Assembly (NCBI RefSeq): GCF_000346465.2
Contig: NC_034009.1
Coordinates: 32,467,251-32,531,250 of the forward strand
Reading direction: 5' to 3'
Length of the DNA: 64,000 nt
Source of the DNA: Prunus persica
Taxonomy: Eukaryota > Streptophyta > Magnoliopsida > Rosales > Rosaceae
Below are positions 12,401 through 24,987 of the stretch, one piece after another. Under the pieces are notes generated by a model. It saw nothing but the letters and a program-made list of their open reading frames with translations. It was not told where the DNA came from and made no database searches. Every line of letters starts with the position of its first letter. Position 1 is the first letter of the stretch. A program made the position numbers and the translations under genes.

Positions 12401-15347
12401 TTGTGTCCTTCAACTGTGCCATCATGTTTTCTCTTTGATCCAGTAATCTTCATAGACTTGTGACCATTTGCTAAGGACCTCTGTCTTTCAGAGTGTTTCT
12501 TAGTGCGAACACCATCTTCTTCATGCTTACTACCGGAAACATCTTCCTTCATATTACAAGAATTATCTGGGTTGGATTTCTTTAATACCTCCTTTTTTGG
12601 CTGTGAAACTGCAGACATTTTATTTTTTGTCTCAGAAGAAATTATTGGAGATGAACTCTCATTTGCTCCACATGAGGTAGATGGATTTACATCTTCAATG
12701 CCATTTTCACCTCGGATCTGTGAACAGCGTTCCAACTTAGAGCCAAAATCACCTATGCCTTCTTCTTCCTTCAGTGTTTCTCCATTGGAGTCCTGCGTAC
12801 CCTCACCCCCATCCTTTAATTCGACTTCAACCCCATTATTTTCTACACCATTAACAGACGGAACCTCACATCCAGGGTCAGTATCATCCCTCAAATCATT
12901 TGATTTCTTTTTTTGTAATTCATCAAATTCCTCACATATATCCTTCACAGCTTGGGAAAAGTTCTTTGTTTTACCTGGCAGCCGACCTGTTAATTTAACT
13001 TTTAACTCACTAGTGAATGCCTGAATATCTGCAGGGGCAACAAAAGCTCTGTGGAGTGGGCAAAAAAAAGAAGCAAATTAAGATATCAGAAGCAGCCAAT
13101 TTAACCAGCACAAAAATACGAAACAGACAGCACAGAAAATGATAACGGAGCAAAAGACAAAGCACGAAGAATTACAGGATATTGGTGTGGTTTAAGTGAT
13201 TTCAATTTGGATTTAGAATAAACATTGAGTTCTAAACTTACCATATTTAGAGGCCAGTCAATATATTAATTAGGAGGGAAGTCTAACTTTAACTTTCAAT
13301 TCAACGAGAAAAACAGTAGAGGATTATAAAGCAGACTGCCACAATTCAACACTTGCCACAAGATTTTAGTAATTGAAAAGAACAAAAAGGAACAAATTAA
13401 GAAACTATTTCGTGTATGTGTTTGGTTGTCAGAAAATGTAAATTTCACTAGTGAAATTGTTTTCTAGAAAGTTTAGACTATTTTCCTTCCAACATTTTTT
13501 GCAAACCAAAGCATTAGAAGAGAGTTTAAATTCTGTTCTTTCATCATCTTTCGCTTCACTTCTTCTAACAACATATGCCCACAAATTTCTCCAACAGCGA
13601 AAGCAAAGGACACCAATATGATCTTATTCTTTTCTTTTCATTTGTGCACCATTGTAAAAGCTTTTAAAACCACAAACATTCTAATTCATTAACTACAAAA
13701 CGGTTTCTTAAACCATAAGCTTATTCTATTTAAACTCTATATATTACCCAGTCCTTTTTCATTGGTCCAACACCAAATTTGAGATACAATTTCAAAAATT
13801 GCTCAGTTTAATGCAACACTTCCCAAAACTGGGCCCTTTTCTGCACCAGTAGGAACTAAATAGTCAAAATACAATCTTCCACCTTTTAAAACCCTAATCA
13901 CTTAGTTTTTCGTCTACCAAGACAAACTACTTTGCAGGCAAAAATTTCAATCTTCTTCTATTGATAAGCTTCTAGGGCTAACATAAAAAACACATGTATA
14001 GATACTAGAATAAAAATTCAGAACGAATCACAAGAAAATCCTAAGCAACAATTGATTAAACATTCCATAAGTGAACTTTTCCATTTGAAAAATAAACTGG
14101 AGGAGAGAAAGTTTACTAAACTGCACATGCAAAGGTTGTGTTTTCACTGTGTTCTTAGATAGAGATGAATCAGATAAACGAATTCATTTTGGCAAAACAA
14201 GTTGTCATTTTCAACTTTCCATATCTACAATCAAATATACTGGTGTCTTCTTTTTAATTAAAAGCCCATGTATAACAGGTAGTTCAATTTACATGTAACA
14301 TATTTTACTGACAGAATGTATTGACATGCATGAACTAATATGAAATTATCAAATAAGATATACTTACATCTCTTTCGTTCCAAAAAATTTGTCAATTTCA
14401 CCTTTCTGTGATCTACACCCTAGGTTGTCAATATATTAGTGTCTTATTTCTTGTTATGAAACCACCATGTATAAGAGGTTTTCCAAAGTACATGTAACAA
14501 TTCACTAACAGACTTTATTCAACATACATGAACTAATATGAAATTATCAAATGGGATATACTTACATCTCTTCTGTTCCAAAAAATTGGACAAAATACTT
14601 CTTAGGATCAGGGACCTTCTTCCAATCTTCAGGCCTGCTAATCTGAAAATTCAAACCCACAAAATCTAGTTCAAATGCCAATCAAATTGGTTATAACCCA
14701 AAAATCTAACGGAGTTACTATTAACCACAAATAAATAAAACAACCAATTCTAAACACGCCAAATTACTGAAAGTTCATGGTCCATATACCAGCTCAGTGC
14801 AACAAATCCTAGACATAATATAGATTAAACAATAAATTAAATAGATATGACAAAAAGAAAAATACTTTATTCTAAAAACTTAGACGACCATCATATAAAC
14901 AGACCTAAGGACAAGATATCCATAATGTCTGAAATCCTCACTATGTTCAGTCCCATTCAGTAAACACACAAGTCCAAAAGCCTATGAAAATTCGTTAGTT
15001 ATCACATTCTACGAAAAGTCAAATCCAAGTAGAGCACACCGATCAACAAGCAATACAAAAGCATATACTGGAAAACCCTAATGCCCAAACACAACCAAAA
15101 ACATAAGCGTAAAGCAGAAACACTACATATACACAAAGTCGTAAATGAAGAGGCGGAAACCATATAGACACAAAGTTGTAGATGAAGAAGCAGAATCCGT
15201 AAAAGAGAGAAAGCGACAGCGAATTAAAAATCAGACCTTGGCAGGCCAATAGGGGAAGCCCTTGACCTTGGCAAGGACAAGATCGCCGAGACTCAACTGG
15301 CTCTTGGCCTTGGCCTTGTTCGCTCCGCGTCTACGCCCCGGAGCCAT
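6180..15347 (-). CDS. HUA2: HUA2-like PWWP/CID pre-mRNA processing factor
   Basis: Eleven exons join in phase: 15347-15237, 14642-14566, 13048-11009, 10922-10403, 9637-9529, 9358-9246, 9168-8981, 8515-7855, 7766-7310, 6447-6352 and 6250-6180 (4443 nt, 1480 aa). The start MAPGRRRG is followed by a PWWP domain at about residues 20-80 (GDLVLAKVKGFPYWPAK). A long charged, low-complexity region fills exon 3. A CID/RPR domain covers about residues 881-1013 (AKYGIANEVVELLIRK). A polyproline tract lies near 1167-1235, and the protein ends in CWRPA. In Arabidopsis, HUA2 and its paralogues are nuclear proteins that affect AGAMOUS and FLC-class pre-mRNA processing, flowering time and stem-cell fate. The PWWP domain reads methylated histone and the CID binds the RNA polymerase II tail. 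Length and domain order are normal for the family. The 3' UTR was not delimited. Confidence 0.93.
9435..9482. repeat. (GA)n microsatellite in a HUA2 intron
   Basis: About 24 GA dinucleotides lie inside the HUA2-like gene, within the exon 5 to exon 6 intron (9359-9528). On the sense strand of that gene it reads as a (CT)n pyrimidine run about 75 nt upstream of the exon 6 acceptor. Confidence 0.95.
14236..14590. repeat. Diverged tandem duplication covering the end of HUA2 exon 2
   Basis: Two imperfect copies, about 14236-14398 and 14434-14590, are offset by about 198 bp. The copy nearer exon 1 contains the genuine exon 2 3' end and its donor GAGAT|GTAAG. The other lies inside intron 2 and repeats roughly the last 26 exon bases, the same donor and about 130 bp of intron. 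The second copy has no matching upstream exon or acceptor and should not be spliced in as a full exon. Confidence 0.8.
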
Positions 15348-16738
15348 GGCGTGGACGCCGCAATCTTAGAAAGCAAAAGGAAAAACCCTAATTGAATCGT
15401 CGCAATCAAATCGCAGAAGCACTTAAGAAAACCCTATACAAGTCCCCAGAGACTCGGAATTGGAATCGTAGCGTGTGTTTGACGGCCGGTGGATGCTCCG
15501 GCGCCGGAGGCACTAGGTCATCGGACAAAATGAGATAGAGCAACAGGGTTGTGCATTCGCAATTACAGAGAGCCAACGAGAGAGAGAGTGTGTGTGTTAG
15601 AGAGAGAGAAAGGCAGATTGTAGAAAGGAATTGAGGCGGTCGAAGAGCGAGATTGTAGATTTTGTGAGAAGGAGGGCTTGGGCTTTTGGGTTGGGCACCA
15701 ATGTGAATGCCCGAATAAGAACGGGACCTATCGGTAATTTTCCCTTTCTTTTTTGCTTTTTTTTTTTTTTTTTTTTTTTTGGGTTGGGAACTTGGGAAGA
15801 TGGAATATGGACGTTGGTCGGGACTCGCTCCGAGTGATGGTTTTATGTGCTGTCTGTGTACGTGGCAAAGAGTTCCAAAGTCTTTCTTTTCTTTCTTTCT
15901 TGGTTGCTATTGGTGTTCTACTTAATAATAAACTCTTTTTATCTATTTATTTTATTATGAATCCCGAGACTCTAGATTTAACAGCAGCTTCAATTTTTCA
16001 CATCAATTCTATATCAAATTATTTCATTACAGATAACTCTAATAAAGAAATTCTGTTGGTGAATTTTCGCTTAACAAGGTTTGATGGGGTTTGTTGAATT
16101 TGTAATCTGCATCGTTTATATGTATATATATAGAAGAGCAAAAATTAAACATTCAGAAACCAAAAAATTAAAATAAAGTTTAACTACTGAATAACGAAGT
16201 ATTTAGGTTAAAGGGTAAAATATTACATAACAAATTATTTAGATTAAAATTTTAAAAATAGAGAGAGAACACAGGTATGCAGACTCCGGTTGTTTTTGTT
16301 TTTTTGGGTAAATGATGCTAAATAAGAAGAGACTTACAAAAGTTACGAAGTGAAAAGAAGAAAAAAAAACAAAGTAAGAAGGTATAAAATCTAAAAAACT
16401 ATTTCAAACTACTCATTTATATTATGTTTTACTTCGTAATCTGCCGCCCTCTAAAATTTATCTTTAAGGTCTTTACAAGATCAAGATGGCTCTCATCACT
16501 CAGAGAATTGAATATTGATACTTACTGATAGCCCACACACTGTTTCTCCTTTGTATAGTGAGCATGTCATGTAACAAAATGGGCAGAAAATACTGATATC
16601 CAAATGAATGCTAACAAGAGAAGCAAACCTGTTGACTTCAGGATTGTAACATCAAACATATAATTCTGTCAAACTAAAAGACCAAACTAAGAAAGAGTGA
16701 TGGTTACTTCCTCACTGACACCCAAATCTCTGATCCTC
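15348..16738. other. HUA2 upstream region and ClpP2 downstream region
   Basis: This holds the 5' UTR and promoter of the HUA2-like gene (minus strand, so upstream means higher coordinates) and the 3' UTR of the ClpP2 gene. GA-rich tracts near 15575-15615 and a T homopolymer of about 24 at 15757-15780 are visible. No coding potential is supported. Confidence 0.6.
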
Positions 16739-19519
16739 CTACTTTGAACTTTTATCCTTTTCTTTGCCTTCATTGCCAACAGCATCAGTCACCAGAGCCA
16801 CTGGTCTTTCATCCATGACCTCGTCAATTATTCCAAACTCCTTTGCCTCTTCCGGGGTCATAAAATAATCTCTATCCATATTCTTCTGAATTATCTCTAC
16901 GGATTGCCCTGTATGCTTTGAATACAAGGCATTAAGGGAATCCCACACGCGAACAATCTGCTTCGTGTGAATTGTCATGTCTTTTGCTTGTCCACTGTAC
17001 CCACCTGAAGGCTGATGAATCATAACTGTCGCATTTGGGAGTGACCGCCTCTCACCCTTGGCACCCGCAGCTAAGAGAAGGGAAGCCATTGATGCAGCTT
17101 GACCCAAACAAATGGTATTGATAGGTGACCGAATGTACTGCATGGTATCATAAATTGCAAGACCTGTAGGAACAAATACAATCATTAGCATGTAACAATG
17201 CTGGTGAATTTCAACCAAATCATGCATTGAGTCTCGTCTATTTAATCTATTTATATCTTTTCCCGCTGAATCTCATCTATTTATGTGCAGTACAAAACAT
17301 AACTATACTGTTCAAAATTCAAATTAGGAGCATCTGCTAATTAAAGAATTAGAACGTACCAATAAAAGAGGACAAACATAAGCACTGTAACAATGTTTGT
17401 AGTATCAACTTTTTGCAGCTCTGTATCTTATCGCAATCATTTAAACTAAAACCGGATTTTCAACAAAAATTTATGTTTTTTACCCCAAGTAGCTGGTATA
17501 AGGCTTACAATTAGTTGACTTCTTCACCTCAAAATGAACAAATAAATATGAAAAAGGGCTTGATGAAAGCAAGTGTTAAAAGAAAGTCAAACGTTAATCC
17601 AAATTTGATGGAATACGATTGAGGACATCATAACCAAGTTTGGCTTTAGCCAGGTCTCGTTTCCCCCTCAATTTCTACCTACCAGTTATGTCTTACCTAT
17701 ATTCTTTAGGAGACAGATTATGCTAAAGAGCATGCAAGTTTCGGCTCCAAAGCCTCTTGTTTCTAGACACGGTAGATTCAAAGATGGAAAAAGTAGTTTT
17801 CTTGATTCTTGTTGTGACCATGTAATGGAGCTGAGACTTGTGTGCTTTTTAAGCATGTGAAATACTGAGACACTTCAAGAAAAAGTAAAGAAGTGCATCA
17901 CACAAATCTATACATTGCTGCATGATATCTAGTTTGTTTTCTTCTTAAGCTTCTCATAATTTTGTGCAGAATTTCGTCCATTAGTCAGCACAAGTGATTT
18001 AGTTACCACAAAACTCTACTTCCTTAAGAATCTTATCTATCTACAGCTACCTTACCAAAACTCTGACAGAATATTCCTTACATTCACAAAACTTATAATC
18101 CCACACAAGAATTAACTTACCCAGAAATCATCTATAGAGCTTGATCACCCTCTGCCTTTTTTTTCTTTTTTCCTTCCTTGGATTAGCTTACTAATGCTCT
18201 ACCATCTGTTGAAGTCCTTAGAGCACTAATTGCCTATTTAAATCCCACTGCTTATCATCTTATTGGAAGCAGCTTTCAATTAATTAAACTGATACTTACA
18301 AATTAATGACATTTAGGATTTCATTTTAGTTGACATAAACCCTAACAGAGCTCAGATGTTATGAAATATTACAGTGAAAAGGACCGTGTGACAAAACACA
18401 ATTACTTAACGTGAGTGCTTTAACACTGGTGATATATGGTGCACTTGGTCATACAATGGAAATTTGAAAGACCTGTTTTACTTGGATCCATCATCAGTAG
18501 CAGATATTATACCATGATTCTAAAACTTTTGAAATGCTACAACCATATCATGATTTCATAATTATGTATGTCAATGACTTTTCTAACAGTTACATTTGTG
18601 AAGGGTTCTTAAAACCAAGTTACACTCAACATCTTAGTAGATTGTGAAGTCATATAAGAAAATCCCACACTTCTCTCTGACAATGCTCTCTTAAGATGTA
18701 GGTTATACAAACCAGACCTAACTATTCGCAATCGTCATCTAACCCAATAATTTCAAATATCAGATAGCTTTCATAGAAGCAGTTAGAAAAGATCTCAAGT
18801 GACATTCACTCTCCGCATATCTTAGAAATATATAAACATTACGAGTTTATAAATAAACTTATCAATTATCAAATTTCAATTTCAAGAAAACAGAAACCGC
18901 GAATATAAATAAATTCTTTCAACTCGTAATTATCAATAAACAAACAAGCATACAAAAGTAAATCAGGTAATAAAATGGAAGTTAGAAATGGGTCATAATC
19001 TAGAAAAACAAAATCGACTAATCTCATTCCTGAGTTCTAAAATCTCGAAACTACAATCAGACATCGATTCACCCATTCATATTAATTCGCAATTCATATT
19101 ATTCAAGACAATGTCTAAAAACTAAAACATGAGAATTTCACACAACCCATCAGCAAATAAAGAAGAAAAAAAATGTCGACAGTATAAATAAAGGAAAGCA
19201 TAAATGATAATGGACCTGCAGTGACATGGCCACCGGGAGAGTTGAGGTACATATTAATGGGCTTGGATGGGTTCTCAGACTCCAAAAAGAGAAGCTGCGC
19301 AACGACGACGTGGGCAGTGTCGTCGTTAATTGGACCGTTGATGCAGACGATGCGCTCCTTGAGAAGGCGAGAGAAGATGTCGTATGCTCGCTCCCCTCGA
19401 GACGAGTGCTCTATAACCATTGGGATCAAGCTGTAGCTGCGCAAAGACGTACCCCATGGCTTAACCCATGCCCTGCTACTTGCCACAAACTTCGCGCTTG
19501 AGATTAGGCCCCTCATCAT
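16739..19519 (-). CDS. CLPP2: ATP-dependent Clp protease proteolytic subunit 2, mitochondrial
   Basis: Two exons, 19519-19216 and 17163-16739, join in phase across a 2052-bp intron and give 242 aa. The start is the first ATG of the frame ([10 protein letters not shown]), which opens a basic, Ser-rich presequence of about 30 residues consistent with import into mitochondria. The mature part is a complete ClpP fold with the catalytic triad Ser126 (GQAASMAS), His151 (VMIHQPSGG) and Asp200 (DRDYFM). The Ser-His spacing of 25 and His-Asp spacing of 49 match bacterial ClpP. The protein forms the tetradecameric proteolytic chamber that works with the ClpX unfoldase in the mitochondrial matrix. It lies head to tail with the HUA2-like gene. 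The encoded protein has no visible damage. Confidence 0.95.
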
Positions 19520-20040
19520 GAGCACGAAGAAGGAGACTGATTTGCAAATGGGGGATATAGGGTTTATGGATTCAATCTTTACTCAGTCAGAGTGTTTTTC
19601 TTGTGTGTGTGGTTGGAGAGAGTGAGAGAGAGTGTGTTTTAGGATCTGGGTCGGGTTAATTGGGTTGTGGGTTGTTTGTTGGTTCCTGTCTATGTGGTAT
19701 GATCTGAGTCGGGTTCGGGTAACTTGCGTTGTGGGTTGGTTCCTATGTGGTCGGATAACCTTTTAAATACAAATCATGGTTCTCCGATGATGCAAACAGT
19801 TTCTTAATGTCAAACAAAATATATACAGATAAATATAATAGAAAATAAATCTTAATTACAATAAGAAAATAAATAGGTAAGCAACCAAAATCATAATTAA
19901 GAAAAGACTCACTAACACTTCATACCAAAAATTTAATGCTGGCAACTTCAGGATATTCAACAGTTTCTTGACTAAAATCATTATTTTATCTCCCGTTCGT
20001 TAGAATAGTTATTTAATTCAAATCTTCTAAAGCCAAGTTT
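19520..20040. other. ClpP2 upstream region
   Basis: This is the 5' UTR and promoter region of the ClpP2 gene on the minus strand. GAGAGTGAGAGAGAG-type sequence lies just upstream of the start (19616-19636), followed by AT-rich DNA. No open frame is supported. Confidence 0.55.
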
Positions 20041-20812
20041 GTCATAGACCTCTTCCTTTCCCGACCGTTCCCCGCGGGCGACGCAGCCTGTGCTGGCCGA
20101 AAAATGCAGAAAACAGCCGGGAGGTCATCGAAACTTCAACGTCGTCGATCTCCCTCCTCCGGCCACCATTTCCGTCGACCCAGGCACCCGGGACCAGGCA
20201 GGCCCGCAGGAGAGACCTTCAGGAGGTCTAGCTAGCTCGGACCAGGAGTGAATGGACTTTCTTTCATAAATGATTTTATATAAATGAGTTTATATAATGA
20301 GTTTTATTATTTGATCTTGAACAAGTTTTATTAATTGTGATTTTTCCTAGTATGCTTTGTGAAGTTACATATCTTATTTATATGCTGCTTAGTCGATATG
20401 CTAAAGAGTTACAAAAAGCAGAGTTTGAGATTTACATCAGATAAAATAGCAGCATAGTTTCCGATTTAACAAAAGTCAGCTATTTATCATATTTTTCAGG
20501 AGCTTTCTATGTTCTTATGATAGCAGAGTTCTTGACTTAATAAACATTCAGTTATTCATTAGATCTTTCAGAAATATCATAATATTTATATATTACATTT
20601 TCTCAGAGTTCTTGATTTAATAAAAATTCAATTCTTCAGCAGATTTTCCAGAAATGTTATATATTTTTTAAACCACCGTGAGTACCCATCTATGGTTATT
20701 ACCCTCAGTTATGCCGATGTCTACCGACATCCAGTTTACCCTCAGTTTTGTCAGTGCACTTGACATTGCCTCACGAGTTTCGGGGACGCTCGGACCGTGA
20801 GTGCCAGGATTT

Positions 20813-21044
20813 GCGGCTCGGCTGACTTGGTGTCCCGAGACCTGCCAGGATTTACGGCTCGGCTGACTTTGTGTCCCCGAGACCTGCCAGGATTGCGGAT
20901 CAGGCTGACTACGGTCCCCTGAATCCTGCCAGAGCGGCTCGAGTCGACTTTGTGTCATCGAGACCTGCCAGCGGATTAGGTTGACTATAGTCCCCTGAAT
21001 CCTGCCAGTTTGCGGCTCGGATAGACTTTGTGTCGCCGAGACCT
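20813..21044. repeat. Tandem array of ~37-42 bp GCCAGG...ACCT units
   Basis: Six units each begin GCCAG and end GA(G)ACCT or GAATCCT. Two unit types are visible: A (cggctcgg..gactttgtgtc..cgagacct) and B (gga..aggctgacta..gtcccctgaatcct), arranged A-A-B-A-B-A. The array lies inside the LTR-like fragment. Confidence 0.85.
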
Positions 21045-21099
21045 GCCAGGGGAATTGACGGAATTACAGGGGTACACCCGAGTGGTAGTTTTAATTGAT

Positions 21100-21206
21100 T
21101 GCAGTGCTTTTATGCAAGGTTTAAGTACATTGCTTTTATGCAAATTTGATTACAGTGTTTTTATGCAAGTTTGGATTTCAGTGCTTTCATGCAAGTTTTA
21201 TTGCTC
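21100..21206. repeat. Tandem array of CAGTGCTTTTATGCAAG units
   Basis: Four imperfect copies of about 25-28 bp share the core GTGCTTTTATGCAAGTTT. They follow the GCCAGG array within the same element. Confidence 0.85.
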
Positions 21207-21854
21207 TTGAATACGATTGTATATATTTATATAAATATATAAATACCTTGATTTCAGCATATGAATGCCGTGAGTTTAGTATGCTTCAAATGCAGAGTAC
21301 ATATTCAGTTTTACTTAACTATTTTTTTACAATAGGGGTTAGTATATTTTTAGGATATTTTATGAACCTTTATTTTTGTCCACTCACATTTTCAAATGTT
21401 TTGCGCCCCCAGGCTGTAGCGTGCACAGGAAATCCACCACCGGGCCATCTTGCCTTCCGCGCCTCCTTGTTACAGAAGTGTTGGTTTGTAAAAAGTTTAA
21501 CTTCTCTGTAAACTATTAGGATTGCTCTGATATATTGCCCTAGAGTGAGATTGGAACTTTTGGCATATTTTTTTTGAAGTGCTGGCAGTTGGTTATGTGG
21601 ATATTATACTCGTTCTGACAGGTGGAAACTTTGGGATTGAGCAAATTACAGGGGAGACTCTGCCGAATTTTCGGCATGAGTCAAGGTTAAAATTTTAATT
21701 AGAAGGGCAATTGTGCCCGACATTCGCCAAGTGTCGGACACGCACAGGGTTCGACTCGAATTCCAAAGCGAAATTTGGTTCGGATCCTGTCACCATCAAA
21801 TCATGATTGATTGAAAATATGTCATACATTTCGAGACATTCTTTTATTTTTTAA

Positions 21855-22117
21855 GAGTAATGTTACACTTATCACATTTTTATTTTATATTTTTATACCA
21901 CATGTATGATGTGACATGTCTATATTATATGTCATATCAATTAATTAAATGAAGTGTATTTTAATAAATAAAGTTTAATTAACAGTTTTTTTAAGTGTTA
22001 ATAAATCAATATATATATGTATTAAATAATTTTAATTGACGTGGTTGTTCACCTTGTTTACCACATAAGATAATACTAGAATATATTATATAAATATAGT
22101 AAAAATAACATTATTAT
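21855..22117. mobile_element. MITE, family 1, copy a
   Basis: The left terminus (GTAATGTTACACTTATCACA) and a degraded inverted right terminus enclose an AT-rich body of about 260 bp. The body matches the 27747-27993 element, sharing ACCACATG(T)ATGATGTG, the TGTCTATATTATATGTCA core and GTTCACC...TACCACATAAGAT. It is non-coding. Confidence 0.75.
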
Positions 22118-22957
22118 TTATTTTTAATGTTCTAGACTTCGTTTAAAGCCTAAGAACATCCAAAGTGCACCTCCACTTGCACTTATTTAATGATTAAAGA
22201 ATCTTCGGGGTATATACATATTATAATTGAAATCATTATACATATGTTACAATTAGAACCGTTCATTTTTTATATCATCATATAAAGGTGATATATGTAG
22301 ATAAAACAAAATCAATTAAATTTGAAAATGTTCATTTTGAAACTTGGGTTGTAAATGTTTTGATCTATATTGTTTGACCAATGGCTAATAATATTTGTAA
22401 CAAACATGATTAACACAAAACGTAGAATTAGGTTTATGTATAAACTAAATGAAGTAAAGCCGTCAGCTTAAGAAAATTGCATGTGAACCGAGGGCCTAGA
22501 TGGATAGGCCCAGTTGGAGTTGGAGATATAAGAAAATGTCAAAGTTTGAATATATTCAACAGCTTGGCATAAAGAACCAACATCCATGTTGTCATGTTGA
22601 CTGAAAACAAAAATAAAAAAGGACTCGGACCAAGCTTGCATTCATTCTCGACGTGGTTTGCGGCAAACAACCCCACTGGCGTAGGATGAAATGAAAGTGT
22701 GATGATGGCATTGGCATATATTATATAAATGAAAAATAATCATACACCAACCCCATTTCAGTTGTCTAGATTGTAGATAGACTTCCCAATTAGAGACGTA
22801 GCCTTGAATAATACTAATTCTAAATTTGGATATCTAATATTATATATATGATCATCTCACCTGTTATAACTAACCAATTAATAAGTTAAGGAAATGGGAA
22901 ACAAAAAGAAGAAGATTTTGAAGAGAAAAAAGAGCTAATCTAGCTCGTTTGACGAAT
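22118..22957. other. AT-rich intergenic DNA, nothing recognised
   Basis: No open frame with similarity, structured repeat or RNA gene was recognised here. Confidence 0.5.
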
Positions 22958-23236
22958 GGCTCGTTTGGGACTGCTTTTTTAATAAGTACTTCTGCTCATA
23001 AACGCTTTTAATCAAAGCGTTTTTATTATAAAGTTGTTGAAAATTTAATAACAAATTGAATGCTTCCTAAAAAAGCACTTGGGAGGGCTTCATGAAGAAG
23101 CACATGGCAGTACTTCTCCATAAAGCGTTTTTATGGCCTAAAAGCACATCTAAACTTTTTTATCAAATGCCGTCAAAAGCATTTCGGTTGTCAGAAAGCT
23201 CTTTTAACCTTTCCAGAAGCACTCCCAAACAAACCC
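22958..23236. mobile_element. hAT-like MITE
   Basis: The terminal inverted repeats GGCTCGTTTGGGACTGCTTTT and, on the right, CAGAAGCACTCCCAAACAAACCC enclose 280 bp rich in AAGCACTT and AAAGCGTTTTTAT repeats. Many non-autonomous hAT-type elements of dicots look like this. It is non-coding and lies just downstream of the membrane-protein gene. Confidence 0.7.
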
Positions 23237-23325
23237 AAAATAACATAACATAACAATATACATATTGCATACATAACATAACAAAACATAACATGATGTT
23301 TTCAATTGATATTCATGAAATAATA

Positions 23326-24677
23326 TTATATATTATTATTATTGCGGTGATTATTCCTTTCAAGGAATCCCTCTAAGACCACCTTCTTCTTGTATTCCTC
23401 GGAATTCAAATCCAAGTCCGAAATAATACTAGCAGTGCCAGTGGCAGTGGCAGTGGCTGCAGCTGAAGAAGATGTGAAGCGAGGGAGGAAATAAAACCAT
23501 GCGCACGTACACAGAATAGCGCACAATCGGCCCCAAAATAACATAATAATCAGCGTCACCACAATAATGGACATACCTACCAGTGGGTCCGAATTCTTCT
23601 TCTTCTTATTATTATTGCTCGCCATTAATATCACGGCCTGATGCTGATGTTGATGATCATCATCTGCTTTCGCCTTCACAGTCGACCCGGAGGATGAGGA
23701 TGAGGAGGAATGTTTATTGTGTGGCAGAGCGGAATTGGCGGCCCGTCCACTCTGACGTTTCTGACTGGGGGAAGACTCCGAGTGCGACATCACCGCGCTG
23801 CTGGCTGTTCGACCACCACTGGATTTGGGCTTCTTCTCCTCCTGCTTAACTGGTGAACCGGGTTGGCTTCCTCCTCTTCCTCCTCCCGATCTTAGAGAAT
23901 CAAATTTCCGGCGAAATGACAACCGCTTTTGACACGTGTCGTCTTTGGAAGACTCCAATTGTCTCCTTCTGTTTTCGAGGATGATCGTGTTGCTCGTCGT
24001 CTAAAAACATTTACAGCCACCAACAGAAAATTAATTCACTAGATTAGTATAGTGCTGAATTAAAAACAAATAAGGGAATTCATTAATTATACCTGTGGAG
24101 GTGGTTTTTGGGTCTGCTGCGGGTCTGAGACTGTAGACAGCAGCAGTACATCCTCTCTCTGACTTGAGCCACCCGGCGGCTTTGCGTCCGTGACCGAGAC
24201 TGTACGTTCGGCGTTGGAGACGAGCTTACCAGACTCGGAGTTTGACTTTGACTTTGACTTTGTTTTCTTCAAAGATAATTTAACTTGCCGTTTGCCAGTC
24301 CCCGTACCGGAGGCGTCGATGGGGACGGTTTTCGTGGCCGACTTGTTGGCGCAAAACCTCCAGCTTGACCAAGAAATCAAGTACCAGCGTCGACTACTAG
24401 TGCTCGTTTTCATCTCGATATCATTAGACTTATTAATTTGGTGTTGTTGATGAAGATGATCACGATCATGATGAGATCGGATATAATCGGTTTCCGGGAA
24501 CGACGACTTTGATCTGCTAGTTGTAAGCCGGCTGCTGCTCACTTTCCTGGAAAATCCGAAGCAACCGAGGAAACAACTAGTTTTGGGTTTGGATGGAGAT
24601 GGAGATGGAGATGGAGTATTAGTACTAGTACTAGTAGTGGTGCTGGTTTTCTTTTGGACCAATCCCGCCATCGCCAT
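23326..24677 (-). CDS. Plant-specific single-pass transmembrane protein, function unknown
   Basis: Two exons, 24677-24093 and 24000-23326, join in phase 0 over a 92-bp intron and encode 419 aa. The start is MAMAGLVQKK; a longer in-frame upstream ATG at 24785 would add a GA-repeat-encoded RERERER stretch and is less likely. The N-terminal half is Ser/Thr/Lys-rich with a short Cys motif (SCFLGCFGFSRK) and low-complexity KSKSKSNSE. The second half has a basic segment (KRLSFRRKFDSLRSGGG), poly-Ser, poly-Asn/Lys and one strong hydrophobic helix at about residues 337-367. It ends in a conserved-looking EEYKKKVVLEGFLERN tail. It is not assigned to a characterised family. Position between ClpP2/HUA2 and CYP86B1 matches Arabidopsis At5g23160. 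Confidence 0.8.
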
Positions 24678-24987
24678 GAAGGGAGAGCGTTGAACATAAC
24701 ACCCCAGCTCGCTCGCGCGCTCTCTCTCTCTCTCTCGCTCTAGGCGTCGACGGCTATATCTCAATATATTGATTTTAGGATTCATTTTTATTGTGAAAGA
24801 GTTAATTAATTGTTTAAATAAGGTGTATGGTTAATTATTATGAGTTAATTAGGAATAGGCATTTATGACTTAAGACTTTGGTGGCCAAGGAACAAGTCCT
24901 TACACGTTTTCACGTCGTCCACGTTTTCATCACCCTTCTCTCTCTCATCAAACCTAGTGCCGTTATTATTATTATTATTATTATTAG

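Larger units (their letters stand above)
20060..21792 (-). mobile_element. Non-coding LTR-retroelement-like fragment, minus orientation
   Basis: Read on the minus strand, the element begins with TGACAGGATCCG at 21792. It then shows the landmarks CCGACA, a CCGAAAATTCGGCAGAGTCTC-like palindromic motif near 21660, and CTGGGGGCGCAAAACAT close to 21400. The same landmarks occur in the same order in the 33428-36957 element, so the two are related families. The other end near 20060 is GC-rich but has no recognisable terminus, so the fragment is probably truncated there. No gag or pol reading frame remains. It carries two internal tandem arrays. Confidence 0.6.

Noticed and set aside
11750..13024. 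Several Ser/Phe-rich plus-strand frames
   Set aside because: They are antisense shadows of the large HUA2 exon 3.
19517..19525. Upstream in-frame GTG that would lengthen ClpP2
   Set aside because: GTG is not a usual plant nuclear start. The ATG at 19519 gives a complete, normal transit peptide.
20813..21044. Regularly spaced repeats that could suggest a CRISPR array
   Set aside because: The units are contiguous tandem repeats without unique spacers, in a plant nuclear context.
21740..21770. GGGTTCGACTCGAATTCC resembles a tRNA T-loop
   Set aside because: No acceptor stem, D-loop or anticodon arm can be built around it. It is part of the LTR-like fragment.
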